In this document: piece by piece, positions 16,822 through 25,590 of the stretch
Position numbering within the stretch: position 1 is the stretch's first letter
Layout: every line of letters starts with the position of its first letter
Assembly (NCBI GenBank): GCA_903830655.1
Contig: CAIKUQ010000005.1
Coordinates: 1-64,000, forward strand
Length of the DNA stretch: 64,000 nucleotides
From: an uncultured Actinomycetes bacterium
Lineage (GTDB): Bacteria > Actinomycetota > Acidimicrobiia > Acidimicrobiales > RAAP-2
Direction of reading: 5' to 3'
Notes under the pieces: generated by a model
The model's input: only the letters and a program-made list of their open reading frames with translations
Told to the model about the DNA's origin: nothing
The model's database searches: none
Program-made: the position numbers and the translations under genes

Positions 16822-17787
16822 GTGAATACCCTTGTCGGAGCGCCCACTGCGCAACAGCTCGAAGACGCGCGCGAGGTAGTCAAACGGTACCTGTTGCCCA
16901 CGCCATCAGTGGCTATTTCTATTCGGGGCCGCGAGGTCTACGCCAAACTCGACAATCTTCAGGTCACGGGCGCCTTTAAGGTCCGAGGCGCCCTCGCGGC
17001 CCTTGACGCAGTGCGCCGCGAGGATCCTTCGATTGGAGTTATCACCTCGTCGGCGGGCAACCACGGACTGGGAATCGCCCACGCATCATTCTTGTTGGGG
17101 GTCAAGGCCACCGTTGTGGTCCCGGCCAACGCCTCAGCGGTAAAAGTGGCGAAGATTGGTCACTACGATGTCGAGCTAATCCAGTTTGGCTCCTCCTATG
17201 ACGAAGCCCAGGCCCATGCGCGCGAGTTATCCGAACAGCGTGGACTTCGGTTTGTTTCTCCATTTAATAACCCCAACGTAGTGGCCGGACAAGCGACGGC
17301 CTTTGACGAATTCTTAGATGTCTTTCCCGACGTCGAACACGTCGTGGTGTCGGTGGGTGGTGGAGGCTGGATCTCGGGAGCGTTGGTTTCTCGAGCGGCG
17401 AATAATCGTGAAGACATCACCATTACCGGCGTGCAGGCGGAGAACTCCGCCGCGATGGCGGCGTTCGCTCGAGGGGAAGATCCAGAAGCGGTTGTGCACC
17501 TGGCGACCATCGCCGACGGTTTGGCCGGCGGCGTGGACCCCGGCTCGATTACCAATGAAATCATTCTTTCGAGTGGGATAAAAATCGTGACCGTCAGTGA
17601 ATCTTCAATTCGCCAGGCGGTCCGTGAAAGTGTTGAGAATAATGGCTTGGTAATGGAGGGCTCCTCAGCGGCAAGTTACGCACTGATTGGTGAGGAGCTG
17701 GCTCACGAGCACTCTAAAATTGGGATGCTGGTGAGTGGACGCAATATTGCCTTTGAGTTATTGCGAGAAATTCTTAACGAAGGTTAA
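16822..17787 (+). CDS. threonine/serine dehydratase-like PLP enzyme
   Basis: Fold type II PLP enzyme of 321 residues. The Schiff-base lysine is in NLQVTGAFKVRGA, the substrate loop is SSAGNHGLGIA and the phosphate-binding Gly-rich loop is SVGGGGWISGA. These fit the catabolic threonine dehydratase/serine racemase group, which deaminates Thr or Ser to 2-oxobutyrate or pyruvate. No ACT regulatory domain is present, so it is unlikely to be the feedback-controlled biosynthetic IlvA. GTG start at 16822, 7 nt after TAGGCT (16809-16814). Confidence 0.85.
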   Translation: MNTLVGAPTAQQLEDAREVVKRYLLPTPSVAISIRGREVYAKLDNLQVTGAFKVRGALAALDAVRREDPSIGVITSSAGNHGLGIAHASFLLGVKATVVVPANASAVKVAKIGHYDVELIQFGSSYDEAQAHARELSEQRGLRFVSPFNNPNVVAGQATAFDEFLDVFPDVEHVVVSVGGGGWISGALVSRAANNREDITITGVQAENSAAMAAFARGEDPEAVVHLATIADGLAGGVDPGSITNEIILSSGIKIVTVSESSIRQAVRESVENNGLVMEGSSAASYALIGEELAHEHSKIGMLVSGRNIAFELLREILNEG

Positions 17788-17809
17788 GACGAAGCACGGG
17801 CGCTACCGA

Positions 17810-17815
17810 TAGGGT
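17810..17815 (+). promoter_or_regulatory. -10 box TAGGGT before the secreted-protein gene
   Basis: TAGGGT ends 6 nt before the ATG at 17822. GAGG in the spacer could also serve as a weak ribosome binding site if transcription begins upstream. Confidence 0.3.
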
Positions 17816-17821
17816 GAGGTC

Positions 17822-18589
17822 ATGACAGGTTCATTCAAAGGCCCCGCAATCTTGATTGCCGTGGCCGCGTTTGTTCTCAGCGCCACCGGCGTTGTTCTCG
17901 CCGCGACCGACTCCAATCCCCACGGTTACCAAGTCGACCCCCTTGGCCTCCACGGCTATGTGCCAAAGAGTGCCGATATCCAAATCACCATTGCCGCTAA
18001 TTCGAGCCCATTGATAACTGGCGAGATGCAGGTCGACTTCGGTCGTTCGGTCGGTGATTTGAAAATGGGGACTTCAGTCTTGGCGATTGGTGCCCAGTTG
18101 CACATGATTTTGGCGCACGAGCACGTCTACCTAGTCAACGGCGGCACGCTCAACCGCCCCTACGTCAACCTCGGGAAGGTTGGCGTTTCATGGCTAGGCG
18201 TGTCCTTTGAAATGGCCCACCCGCAGGTCAACTTGCTCGCGGGAGCGGGAGCGCATGACACCGTTACCACCAACGCTCAAGGTGAAACGGTTCACACCCT
18301 TAACATCACGAGCGGATCTTTAAAACTGGGTGGGAATTTCTCGATGGGCTCGGTGGCCAAGCTCGAAATTACCGTAGGGCGTGGGGGTGAGTTGACCGGC
18401 GTCAAGGTGCAGCTTCGCTCGCAAAAGTCCTCTGAGGACATCACTCTCAAGGTGCTTTCGTACAATCAAAAGGTGCAAGTCACAGCGCCCCGACCCTCTC
18501 AGATTGCAACAAAGTCCGGGGGGCTTGGACAGTTGCTCAAGTTGCTAAATGTTTCGAGCGCCATCGGTGGCCTCACGAAAACGGCATAA
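17822..18589 (+). CDS. exported beta-rich protein of unknown function
   Basis: 255 residues with an N-terminal signal peptide or anchor (LIAVAAFVLSATGVVLAAT). The mature part alternates short hydrophobic and polar stretches, as in an all-beta fold, and contains NRPYVNLGKVGVSWLGVSF. The pattern recalls the LppX/LprG or LolA-like beta-clamp proteins that carry lipids, but there is no lipobox Cys and I cannot confirm the family. The next gene follows after 5 bp, so the two form an operon acting at the envelope. Confidence 0.65.
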   Translation: MTGSFKGPAILIAVAAFVLSATGVVLAATDSNPHGYQVDPLGLHGYVPKSADIQITIAANSSPLITGEMQVDFGRSVGDLKMGTSVLAIGAQLHMILAHEHVYLVNGGTLNRPYVNLGKVGVSWLGVSFEMAHPQVNLLAGAGAHDTVTTNAQGETVHTLNITSGSLKLGGNFSMGSVAKLEITVGRGGELTGVKVQLRSQKSSEDITLKVLSYNQKVQVTAPRPSQIATKSGGLGQLLKLLNVSSAIGGLTKTA

Positions 18590-18594
18590 GTTCC

Positions 18595-19236
18595 ATGACA
18601 CCAGAAAACCTGAAGGAGCCACACTGGCCCGCGTCAATCGCACTCTTGGTGTGCGCGGGGCTCTATTTGGCCTTGCCGAACCGTTTGGTGGTTGGCCCTC
18701 GGTGGCTTCTGCCCATTTTGATTGTGCTGCCCCTCATTCCCTTGTCACTAAGAAAGAACCGCGAGGCCGACGAGTCTCAGTGGGTTCGAGCCACCACCTT
18801 GACACTGATCGGGGCGATAACGCTCGCCAACGTGACCTCGATGGCCCTATTGGTGCACCACTTGCTTCGCGCGCAGGTTTCGGCCGGCCGTTCGCTGATC
18901 TACTCGGCCATCGCGGTGTGGATTACCAACGTGGTCGTCTACGGACTCTGGTTTTGGGAGATTGATCGGGGTGGACCGCATCGACGGGCGAATGGTGAGG
19001 TCATCTACCCCGACATCCAATTTCCTCAAATGGAAAATCCTAAGCTGGCCCCGGAGAACTGGCGTCCGCACTTTACCGACTATCTCTACACCTCTTTCGC
19101 CAACGGCACGAGCTTCGCGCCCGCTGACGCGATGCCTTTAACGTTGCGGGTCAAGGCGCTGTTCATGGCCGAATCAGTAGTCTCGCTGGTCACGATCGCC
19201 ATTGTGGCGGCACGCGCAGTCAATATCTTGCACTAG
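18595..19236 (+). CDS. DUF1345-like integral membrane protein
   Basis: 213 residues with about five membrane helices. The C-terminal part FTDYLYTSFANGTSFAPADAMPL followed by a last helix resembles the DUF1345 pattern (DFLYFSFxxxMTFQVSD), a family distantly like two-helix ion channels. The ATG is 5 bp after the preceding exported-protein gene and the operon ends at a strong terminator. Function unknown. Confidence 0.7.
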   Translation: MTPENLKEPHWPASIALLVCAGLYLALPNRLVVGPRWLLPILIVLPLIPLSLRKNREADESQWVRATTLTLIGAITLANVTSMALLVHHLLRAQVSAGRSLIYSAIAVWITNVVVYGLWFWEIDRGGPHRRANGEVIYPDIQFPQMENPKLAPENWRPHFTDYLYTSFANGTSFAPADAMPLTLRVKALFMAESVVSLVTIAIVAARAVNILH

Positions 19237-19244
19237 ATAAATAA

Positions 19245-19276
19245 AAAAGCCCCCTCCCAACTAGGAGGGGGCTTTT
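19245..19276. terminator. bidirectional intrinsic terminator
   Basis: A-run, AGCCCCCTCC stem, short loop, GGAGGGGGCT and T-run between convergent genes. Confidence 0.9.
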
Positions 19277-19287
19277 CTTATTCGTAC

Positions 19288-20709
19288 TTAGATGTGGTGC
19301 TTGACCGCTTCGGTGAAAACTTCACGCAAGGTACCGACCATGTAGTCAATGTCCTCGCGAGTTGAAATGAGCGGAGGGGCGAGCTGGACGACGGGGTCGC
19401 CTCGATCGTCCGAGCGACAAATTAAACCACGGCGGAACATCTCGGGTGAGATGAAGCCACGCAAGAGGCGCTCAGCCTCATCGCCGCTCCAGGTTTCCTT
19501 GGTGGTCTGGTTCTTCACGAGCTCGACGCCCCAGAAGTAGCCAGTGCCTCGAACGTCACCCACAATTGGCAAATCCTTCAAGCCTTCGAGCTGAGCCTGG
19601 AAGTAGTCCTGGTTTGCGCGAACGTTCTCAAGAACCTTTTCGTTCTCGAGAATCTCGATGGACTTAAGAGCAACGGCCGTGGAAACCGGGTGACCGGCCC
19701 AGGTGTAGCCGTGCAAGAAGGCCGTGTTGTCGTGCATGAAGTAGTCCGCCACGCGGTCCGAGACAATCATGGCTCCGAGGGGGGCGTAACCAGAGGTAAT
19801 TCCCTTGGCGCAGGTGATGATGTCTGGCGCGAAGGCGTACTTGTGACCGGAGAACCATTCACCCAAACGACCGAATCCACAGATGACCTCATCGGCCACC
19901 ATCAAGATGTCATATTTGGCGCAGACCTCCTTGACTGCGGCGAGATATCCAGGTGGCGGAGTAAAGCAACCACCAGAGTTCTGCACGGGCTCGACGAAGA
20001 ATGCGGCGATAGTTTCGGGACCTTCGCGCAAAATCGCCTCTTCGAGCAGATCCACGTTCCACTGGCCAAAGGCCACGAGGTCATCCGCGTGCTCGGCGGC
20101 GCGGTAGAAGTTAACGCTCGGGATCTTCACGGCACCGGGAACCAAAGGCGCAAAGGGCTCGCGGTACATCGGAATCGAGGTGATGGTGAGTGCGCCCAAG
20201 GTGGTGCCGTGGTAAGCAATGTCGCGACTGATCACCTTGTAACGGTCGGTACGACCCTTGAGACGGTGGTACATGCGCGCGAGCTTCCAGGCCGACTCGT
20301 TGGCCTCAGCGCCACCGGTGGTGAAAAAGACCTTGTTCAAGTCGCCCGGAGCGAGTGAAGCAATTTTCTCCGCCAGCCCAATACCAGTTGGGTTGGCGTA
20401 GGTCCACATTGGGAAATAGGCCATCTCTTCCATCTGCTTGGCGGCAGCGGCGGCGATGTCTTTACGGCCGTGTCCGAGCATGTTGGTGAACAGTCCCGAA
20501 AGTCCGTCGAAATACTTGTTGCCGTTGGCGTCAAAGACGTAGGTGCCTTCCCCGCGGACCATGATTGGAATTTCGTGGTGCTCGTCATAAGAACCCATGC
20601 GTGACATCTGTAGCCACAAGTTCTTCCTGGCTCGCTCCGAGTACTGGTGACTCGGTTGTTTTATATCACTGACGGAAATACCATCGGTGATGATTTCTTC
20701 GATACTCAT
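19288..20709 (-). CDS. class III aminotransferase (putrescine/omega-amine:pyruvate type)
   Basis: PLP aminotransferase of about 473 residues. Diagnostic parts are TTGGAEANESAWKLAR, YHGTTLGALT, the PLP Asp in DEVICGFGRLG and the Schiff-base lysine in CAKGITSGYAPLGA. The N-terminal GLSGLFTNMLGHGR fits omega-amino acid/polyamine:pyruvate transaminases such as SpuC. I start it at ATG 20709, which overlaps the Lrp stop as ATGA; an ATG four codons upstream is inside the Lrp frame. The cluster with an aminobutyraldehyde dehydrogenase, permease and alanine dehydrogenase suggests transfer of an amine group to pyruvate, giving alanine. The exact amine is inferred, not shown. Confidence 0.88.
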   Translation of the reverse strand: MSIEEIITDGISVSDIKQPSHQYSERARKNLWLQMSRMGSYDEHHEIPIMVRGEGTYVFDANGNKYFDGLSGLFTNMLGHGRKDIAAAAAKQMEEMAYFPMWTYANPTGIGLAEKIASLAPGDLNKVFFTTGGAEANESAWKLARMYHRLKGRTDRYKVISRDIAYHGTTLGALTITSIPMYREPFAPLVPGAVKIPSVNFYRAAEHADDLVAFGQWNVDLLEEAILREGPETIAAFFVEPVQNSGGCFTPPPGYLAAVKEVCAKYDILMVADEVICGFGRLGEWFSGHKYAFAPDIITCAKGITSGYAPLGAMIVSDRVADYFMHDNTAFLHGYTWAGHPVSTAVALKSIEILENEKVLENVRANQDYFQAQLEGLKDLPIVGDVRGTGYFWGVELVKNQTTKETWSGDEAERLLRGFISPEMFRRGLICRSDDRGDPVVQLAPPLISTREDIDYMVGTLREVFTEAVKHHI

Positions 20710-21230
20710 TTTGCACCCCATGCATAGGTCTGCTTTGAAAGTTTCAAATACAGAAAAGTCTCAACTTCGGTCACCCCAGGAATACTCCGGATGGAGTCAT
20801 TCAAGAGGTGCACCAAGGCGTTGTCATCCTCGGCAATAACTTCCGCCAAAATGTCGAAGCTACCCGCGGTCATAACCACGTAGTTCGCTTCGGTAATTGC
20901 GGCCACCTTGTCGGCTACGAGCCGAACGTCACCGTGAACGCGAATACCGATCAAGGCCTCACGGCCATATCCCAATTGAAGAGGGTCGGTAATCGCAACA
21001 ATCTGCATGACGCCCGCATCTTTCAGTCGCTGCACTCGGCGACGAACGGCCGCTTCGGAGAGTCCAATCTCCTCGGCGATCGAGCCGTAGGCCCGACGTC
21101 CATCGTGCTGAAGGGCAATGATGATTTTGCGGTCAAGCGAGTCGAGGCCATTTGAAGAACTCGGTAGGAGTTCGATCAAGGAACGCTCGGTACTCGGGGC
21201 GCTAGTGCGCTGTGGTTGGTTAGTTGCCAT
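20706..21230 (-). CDS. Lrp/AsnC family transcriptional regulator
   Basis: 174 residues: a long polar N-terminus, a helix-turn-helix (LDSLDRKIIIALQHDG ... EEIGLSEAAVRRRVQRL) and a C-terminal RAM/ACT-like ligand domain. The ATG at 21230 follows AGAGGAAAAC, a good ribosome binding site, so the open frame further upstream is not used. It overlaps the aminotransferase by 4 bp and is divergent from the aldehyde dehydrogenase, so it is the likely local regulator of the amine cluster, responding to an amino acid. Confidence 0.88.
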   Translation of the reverse strand: MATNQPQRTSAPSTERSLIELLPSSSNGLDSLDRKIIIALQHDGRRAYGSIAEEIGLSEAAVRRRVQRLKDAGVMQIVAITDPLQLGYGREALIGIRVHGDVRLVADKVAAITEANYVVMTAGSFDILAEVIAEDDNALVHLLNDSIRSIPGVTEVETFLYLKLSKQTYAWGAK

Positions 21231-21246
21231 TGTTTTCCTCTGAGCC

Positions 21247-21275
21247 TTGTGGGCTACGGATATAGACAGTATAGG
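21247..21275 (+). promoter_or_regulatory. sigma-70-type promoter of the amine catabolism operon
   Basis: TTGTGG (21247-21252), 17-bp spacer, TATAGG (21270-21275), pointing to the aldehyde dehydrogenase. Downstream, TGGGG and CCCCA arms at 21313-21333 form an inverted repeat that could bind the Lrp-type regulator. Confidence 0.45.
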
Positions 21276-21399
21276 GGCATCACACGCCGATTTGAGTCGC
21301 CTAGGGGGCATATGGGGACTAATTTCAGCCCCACGAACCCTTGGAAATCTAGTACTTTACGAAAGTGGCAACTTTGCCAAGGAAATAAAGGGGTTCAGA

Positions 21400-22827
21400 A
21401 TGCGCCGTCTAGCTAACTTCATCAACGGAGAATACGTCGAGCCAAAGAGTGGCCAATACGTTGAGTTGCTGAGTCCAGTGACCGGCCTACCCTTTGCCGA
21501 GAGTCCCGTTTCTAACGCCGCCGACGTTGACGCCGCAGTCCTCTCAGCAGAGAAGGCGTTCGCCTCATGGAGGCGGACCACTCCCAGTCAGCGCAGCCTG
21601 GCATTACTCAAAATCGCCGACGTGCTCGAAGCCAACGCTGAGCGACTCGTCGCCGTTGAAGCAGAGAACACCGGAAAGATTGTCGCGGTGACACTCGCCG
21701 AAGAAATCCCACCCATGGTCGACCAGATTCGGTTCTTCGCCTCCGCCGCTCGTTTGCTCGAGGGTCGCGGCGCCACCGAATACTTGGCCGGCCACACTTC
21801 ATACATTCGTCGCGAGCCAGTTGGAGTTTGCGCGGCGGTGACTCCTTGGAACTACCCATTGCTAATGGCGGTGTGGAAGTGGGCGCCCGCTATTGCGGCC
21901 GGCAACACGATGGTGCTGAAGCCCTCAGACACCACTCCTGCTTCAACCCTGTTGATGGCCGAGCTGATGGCGCAGGTACTTCCCGCTGGCGTACTCAACA
22001 TTGTCTGTGGTGATCGTGACACTGGTCGCATGCTCGTTGAGCACCCCACCCCCGCGATGGTTTCGGTGACTGGCTCGGTTCGCGCCGGACAAGAGGTCGC
22101 CGCGACCGCCTCCCAGTCACTCAAGCGAGTGCACCTGGAGCTCGGTGGCAAGGCCCCCGTCATCGTTTTTGACGATGTTGACATCGAAGCCGCCGCTCAA
22201 GGCATCGCCATTGGTGGTTATTTCAACGCTGGACAAGACTGCACCGCGGCGACTCGTGTTATCGCTGGACCAAAGGTCTACGGGGACTTCGTTGACGCGC
22301 TCGCCGAGGCCGCTAAGTCAATGACGACCGGTCCTATCGACTCCGAAGACGCGTTCTTTGGGCCAATTAACAACATCAACCAGTTCAACCGCGTTAAGGG
22401 ATTCCTGCAGAACAAGCCCGGTCATGCCACGATTGCCGCCGGCGGAGCCCAAATCGGTGACGCTGGGTACTACCTGGGTGCCACCGTTGTGGCGGACCTC
22501 GAGCAGAACGACGAGATGATTCAAAACGAAATCTTCGGCCCGGTCATCACCGTCCAGAAGTTCTCTGACGAGGCCAAGGCCCTGGAGTACGCCAACGGTG
22601 TCAACTACGGACTCGCCTCATCGGTGTGGACGCGTGACCACGGACGCGCACTTCGCTTCGCCCGCGACCTCGACTTCGGTGTGGTGTGGATCAACACCCA
22701 TATTCCAATCGTCGCGGAAATGCCTCACGGTGGATTTAAGAAGTCTGGATACGGGAAAGACCTTTCCGTTTACGGCTTCGAGGACTACACCCGCATTAAG
22801 CACGTGATGCACAACATCGAGTTCTAA
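21400..22827 (+). CDS. patD: gamma-aminobutyraldehyde dehydrogenase-like
   Basis: NAD-dependent aldehyde dehydrogenase, 475 residues, nearly the same length as E. coli PatD (474). Motifs: VTPWNYPLLMAVWK, the Glu-bearing LELGGKAPVIVFDD, catalytic Cys in YFNAGQDCTAATR, and the C-terminal EMPHGGFKKSGYGKDLSVYG, which closely follows the PatD ending. The ATG at 21400 has AAAGGGG just upstream; the frame stays open back to 21247 but that part lies over the promoter. The likely reaction is 4-aminobutanal to GABA after transamination of putrescine. Confidence 0.87.
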   Translation: MRRLANFINGEYVEPKSGQYVELLSPVTGLPFAESPVSNAADVDAAVLSAEKAFASWRRTTPSQRSLALLKIADVLEANAERLVAVEAENTGKIVAVTLAEEIPPMVDQIRFFASAARLLEGRGATEYLAGHTSYIRREPVGVCAAVTPWNYPLLMAVWKWAPAIAAGNTMVLKPSDTTPASTLLMAELMAQVLPAGVLNIVCGDRDTGRMLVEHPTPAMVSVTGSVRAGQEVAATASQSLKRVHLELGGKAPVIVFDDVDIEAAAQGIAIGGYFNAGQDCTAATRVIAGPKVYGDFVDALAEAAKSMTTGPIDSEDAFFGPINNINQFNRVKGFLQNKPGHATIAAGGAQIGDAGYYLGATVVADLEQNDEMIQNEIFGPVITVQKFSDEAKALEYANGVNYGLASSVWTRDHGRALRFARDLDFGVVWINTHIPIVAEMPHGGFKKSGYGKDLSVYGFEDYTRIKHVMHNIEF

Positions 22828-22861
22828 ACACACTCGTTACAACTAAATAAAGGGGGATGGC

Positions 22862-24361
22862 ATGTCCATCAATGATGTAACTGGCCCATTTGGCGCACCC
22901 GTTCCAGATAGTGAGGTCCCCCAACAGTTGCGAGCTGATGAACTAAACCTCTTCGATGCCACCGCGGTAGCGGTTTCGTCGGTCGCACCGGCCTATTCCA
23001 TTGCTTCAACGATGACGGCGGTATTTGTCATTGCGGGAATCGGGCTCGCCGCACCTTCGGTGTTGTTGGTCTCCTTCGTGCCGGTACTCTTCATCGCCCT
23101 GGCGTATTTTCATCTCAACCGTCGTAATCCAAACTGCGGCGCGAGTTACTCCTGGCTGAGCCAAATCGTCAGCCCCGGTGTTGGTTGGGTGAACGGCTGG
23201 ATTCAGGTGTGGACCTCGGTGCTTTTTTGCACGACCGCACCGTTGCTCGCAGGCGGTTACACGCTGCAGTTCTTGCACACCGCCTTTAACGCCGTAAGTC
23301 TCTCGAGCGTCAACAACCCCAAGGACGTGGCCGTGGCGGCGGCCCTGTGGCTCTTTCTCGTAGTCGCGATCTGCGTGTACGGCATTCGGTGGACGACTAA
23401 CGCCCAGTGGGTCATGGTGTTGATTGAGTACATCGCGGTAGTGGGCTTTTCCATTGGCGGCATTATCAAGGTGATTATTTCTCACCCCGTTCACTCGCTC
23501 AACTTTTCCTTCTCCTGGCTAAACCCCATGCACATTCATGGATATTCAGCACTGGCTTCGGGTCTCGCTCTCGGCGTGTTCTTCTTCTGGGGCTGGGACA
23601 CCGCGATGAATCTAAATGAGGAGTCCAAGGATTCGACTCGGACTCCGGGACGAGCGGGGTTGATCTCAATGTGGCTGCTCCTCTTTGTCTTTATTCTCAA
23701 CTTTGTCGCGGCCCAAATGCTTCTCGGTTCTCACGCGGTGGCCAGCCAGGGTCCCGAAGTGTTGTTCTACTTTGGCCAACAGTTCGCCGGAAAGTGGGCG
23801 AGTTACGTCATGATTTTTGCCGTCCTTTCGTCAACGGTTGCCACGACCCAAACGACCGTATTGCCCGCGGCGCGCATCACCTACGCCATGGCTCGAGACG
23901 GGGTGTTGCCTAAACTCTTCGCTACGGTCCACGAAAAGTACAAGACTCCGGCGCTCGGCACGGTCATCGTGGGGCTGCTTTCGATGTTCGGGATTTTGCT
24001 AACGACCTTCTCGAATAGCTCGGCGAGCGTCTTTAATAACCTGGTCGCCAATATTGGCGTGCTGGTTGCTTTTTATTACGGCGTGACGGGTCTGGCCTGC
24101 GCCTGGGCCTTTCGCAAGACCATTGGTCACAATTTCAAGAGCAACCTCACCATGATTTATTTGCCGTTTATTGGTGGGGCGATCTTGCTGTTCGTTTGTT
24201 ACCAGGTCATAGTCTCGGGAGGCAGCACCGCCATTCCCGACATCATTGTTTTGGGTTCGGGAATACCTCTTTATCTGCTGATGAAACTGCGAATTGGCAA
24301 GAAGGTTGCATATTTCAAGCAACCCAAGATTTCGTACGACACCATTGACGGGCTCGATTGA
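22862..24361 (+). CDS. APC family amine/amino acid permease
   Basis: 499-residue permease with about 12 helices. The start LNLFDATAVAVSSVAPAYSIASTM and the conserved GWDTAMNLNEESKD match APC superfamily carriers often found with amine catabolism genes. GGGGG lies just before the ATG. It sits between the aldehyde dehydrogenase and alanine dehydrogenase, so it probably brings in the amine or amino acid used by this operon. Confidence 0.85.
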   Translation: MSINDVTGPFGAPVPDSEVPQQLRADELNLFDATAVAVSSVAPAYSIASTMTAVFVIAGIGLAAPSVLLVSFVPVLFIALAYFHLNRRNPNCGASYSWLSQIVSPGVGWVNGWIQVWTSVLFCTTAPLLAGGYTLQFLHTAFNAVSLSSVNNPKDVAVAAALWLFLVVAICVYGIRWTTNAQWVMVLIEYIAVVGFSIGGIIKVIISHPVHSLNFSFSWLNPMHIHGYSALASGLALGVFFFWGWDTAMNLNEESKDSTRTPGRAGLISMWLLLFVFILNFVAAQMLLGSHAVASQGPEVLFYFGQQFAGKWASYVMIFAVLSSTVATTQTTVLPAARITYAMARDGVLPKLFATVHEKYKTPALGTVIVGLLSMFGILLTTFSNSSASVFNNLVANIGVLVAFYYGVTGLACAWAFRKTIGHNFKSNLTMIYLPFIGGAILLFVCYQVIVSGGSTAIPDIIVLGSGIPLYLLMKLRIGKKVAYFKQPKISYDTIDGLD

Positions 24362-24400
24362 GTAGCGTAGATATTGGCCAAATAGAAAGGATGATCAAAG

Positions 24401-25519
24401 ATGATCATCGGCGTACCTAAAGAAGTTAAAACTGACGAACACCGCGTGGCCATTACGCCCGCTGGTGTTAAGGAAATGGTGAGATCGGGTCACAAGGTCA
24501 TCATCGAAAAGAGTGCCGGTGTGGGTTCTTCCATCACCGACGCTGACTTTGTGAATGTTGGCGCCACCATCATCGACAATGTTGATGACGTCTGGGCCAC
24601 CGCGGACATGGTCATGAAAGTTAAAGAGCCAATTGCCCAAGAGTATCCACGACTTGGCGCGCGTAAAGATCAGGTCCTCTTCACCTATCTCCACCTCGCC
24701 GCCGAAAAGGCCTGTACCGATGCGATGATTGCCGGGGGCAACGTGGGCATCGCCTACGAGACCGTTCGACTCACTGACAACTCTCTTCCCCTCCTTACTC
24801 CTATGAGCGAGGTCGCTGGTCGGATGGCCCCGTTAATGGGTGCCCACCATTTGATGCGACCAGGCGGTGGCAAGGGCTCACTGATTGGTGGAGTAGCGGG
24901 TACCGCAAAGTCCAACGTCGTGATCATTGGTGGTGGCGTAGCGGGATTTAACGCGGCTCAAATGGCACTGGGACTTCACGCCAACGTGACCATCTTGGAC
25001 CGCAACCTTGAGCGTTTGCGTCACCTCGACGCAACGTTCGATGGGAAGGTCCAAACTATGGCCTCATCGGCACTCTCGCTCGAAGAAGCGTGCTTGGGCG
25101 CAGACATTGTCATCGGCGCGGTACTGGTCGTCGGAGCCAAGGCCCCCAAGCTCGTGAGCAACGACTTGGTTTCACGCATGAAGCATGGTTCGGTACTCGT
25201 GGACATCTCCGTTGACCAAGGCGGTTGCTTCGAGGCCACCAAGGCGACGACGCATTCAAATCCAACCTTTGAGATCAATGGTTCGGTGTTCTACTGTGTG
25301 GCGAACATGCCTGGGGCAGTCCCCAATACCTCGACCTACGCATTGACGAACGCCACGTTGCCGTACGCCTTGAAGTTGGCGAATGAAGGTTGGAAGAAGG
25401 CCGTCGCTGACGATGGAGCGCTGCGCGAAGGCGTGAATGTAGTCAATGGGGCAGTGACCTACGCTCCTGTCTCAGAAGCGCACGGAATGGCCTTCACTCC
25501 AGTAGAATCGTTCTTGTAA
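24401..25519 (+). CDS. ald: alanine dehydrogenase
   Basis: L-alanine:NAD oxidoreductase, 372 residues, the usual length. Visible features: MIIGVPKEVKTDEHRVAITP (substrate Arg), MVMKVKEP (catalytic Lys), FTYLHLAAEK (catalytic His), the Rossmann loop IIGGGVAGFNAAQMA, and the signature DISVDQGGC. AAAGGATGATC gives a ribosome binding site. In this cluster it would regenerate pyruvate from the alanine made by the transaminase and release ammonia. A strong terminator follows, so this is the operon end. Confidence 0.95.
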   Translation: MIIGVPKEVKTDEHRVAITPAGVKEMVRSGHKVIIEKSAGVGSSITDADFVNVGATIIDNVDDVWATADMVMKVKEPIAQEYPRLGARKDQVLFTYLHLAAEKACTDAMIAGGNVGIAYETVRLTDNSLPLLTPMSEVAGRMAPLMGAHHLMRPGGGKGSLIGGVAGTAKSNVVIIGGGVAGFNAAQMALGLHANVTILDRNLERLRHLDATFDGKVQTMASSALSLEEACLGADIVIGAVLVVGAKAPKLVSNDLVSRMKHGSVLVDISVDQGGCFEATKATTHSNPTFEINGSVFYCVANMPGAVPNTSTYALTNATLPYALKLANEGWKKAVADDGALREGVNVVNGAVTYAPVSEAHGMAFTPVESFL

Positions 25520-25539
25520 TTCCCCCATCCACCGATCGA

Positions 25540-25569
25540 GGCGCATGGAGTTGCTCCATGCGCCTTTTT
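25540..25569 (+). terminator. intrinsic terminator after ald
   Basis: GGCGCATGGAG / CTCCATGCGCC stem, loop TTG, followed by TTTTT. Confidence 0.92.
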
Positions 25570-25590
25570 CTAACCCTCTCAAGGACCTAA

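Noticed and set aside
19690-20358. 222-codon open frame opposite the class III aminotransferase
   Set aside because: It is antisense to a gene with clear family motifs and has low-complexity, shadow-type composition.
21247-21399. N-terminal extension of the aldehyde dehydrogenase
   Set aside because: The extension covers a TTGTGG-17-TATAGG promoter and has no ribosome binding site; ATG 21400 follows AAAGGGG and matches PatD length.
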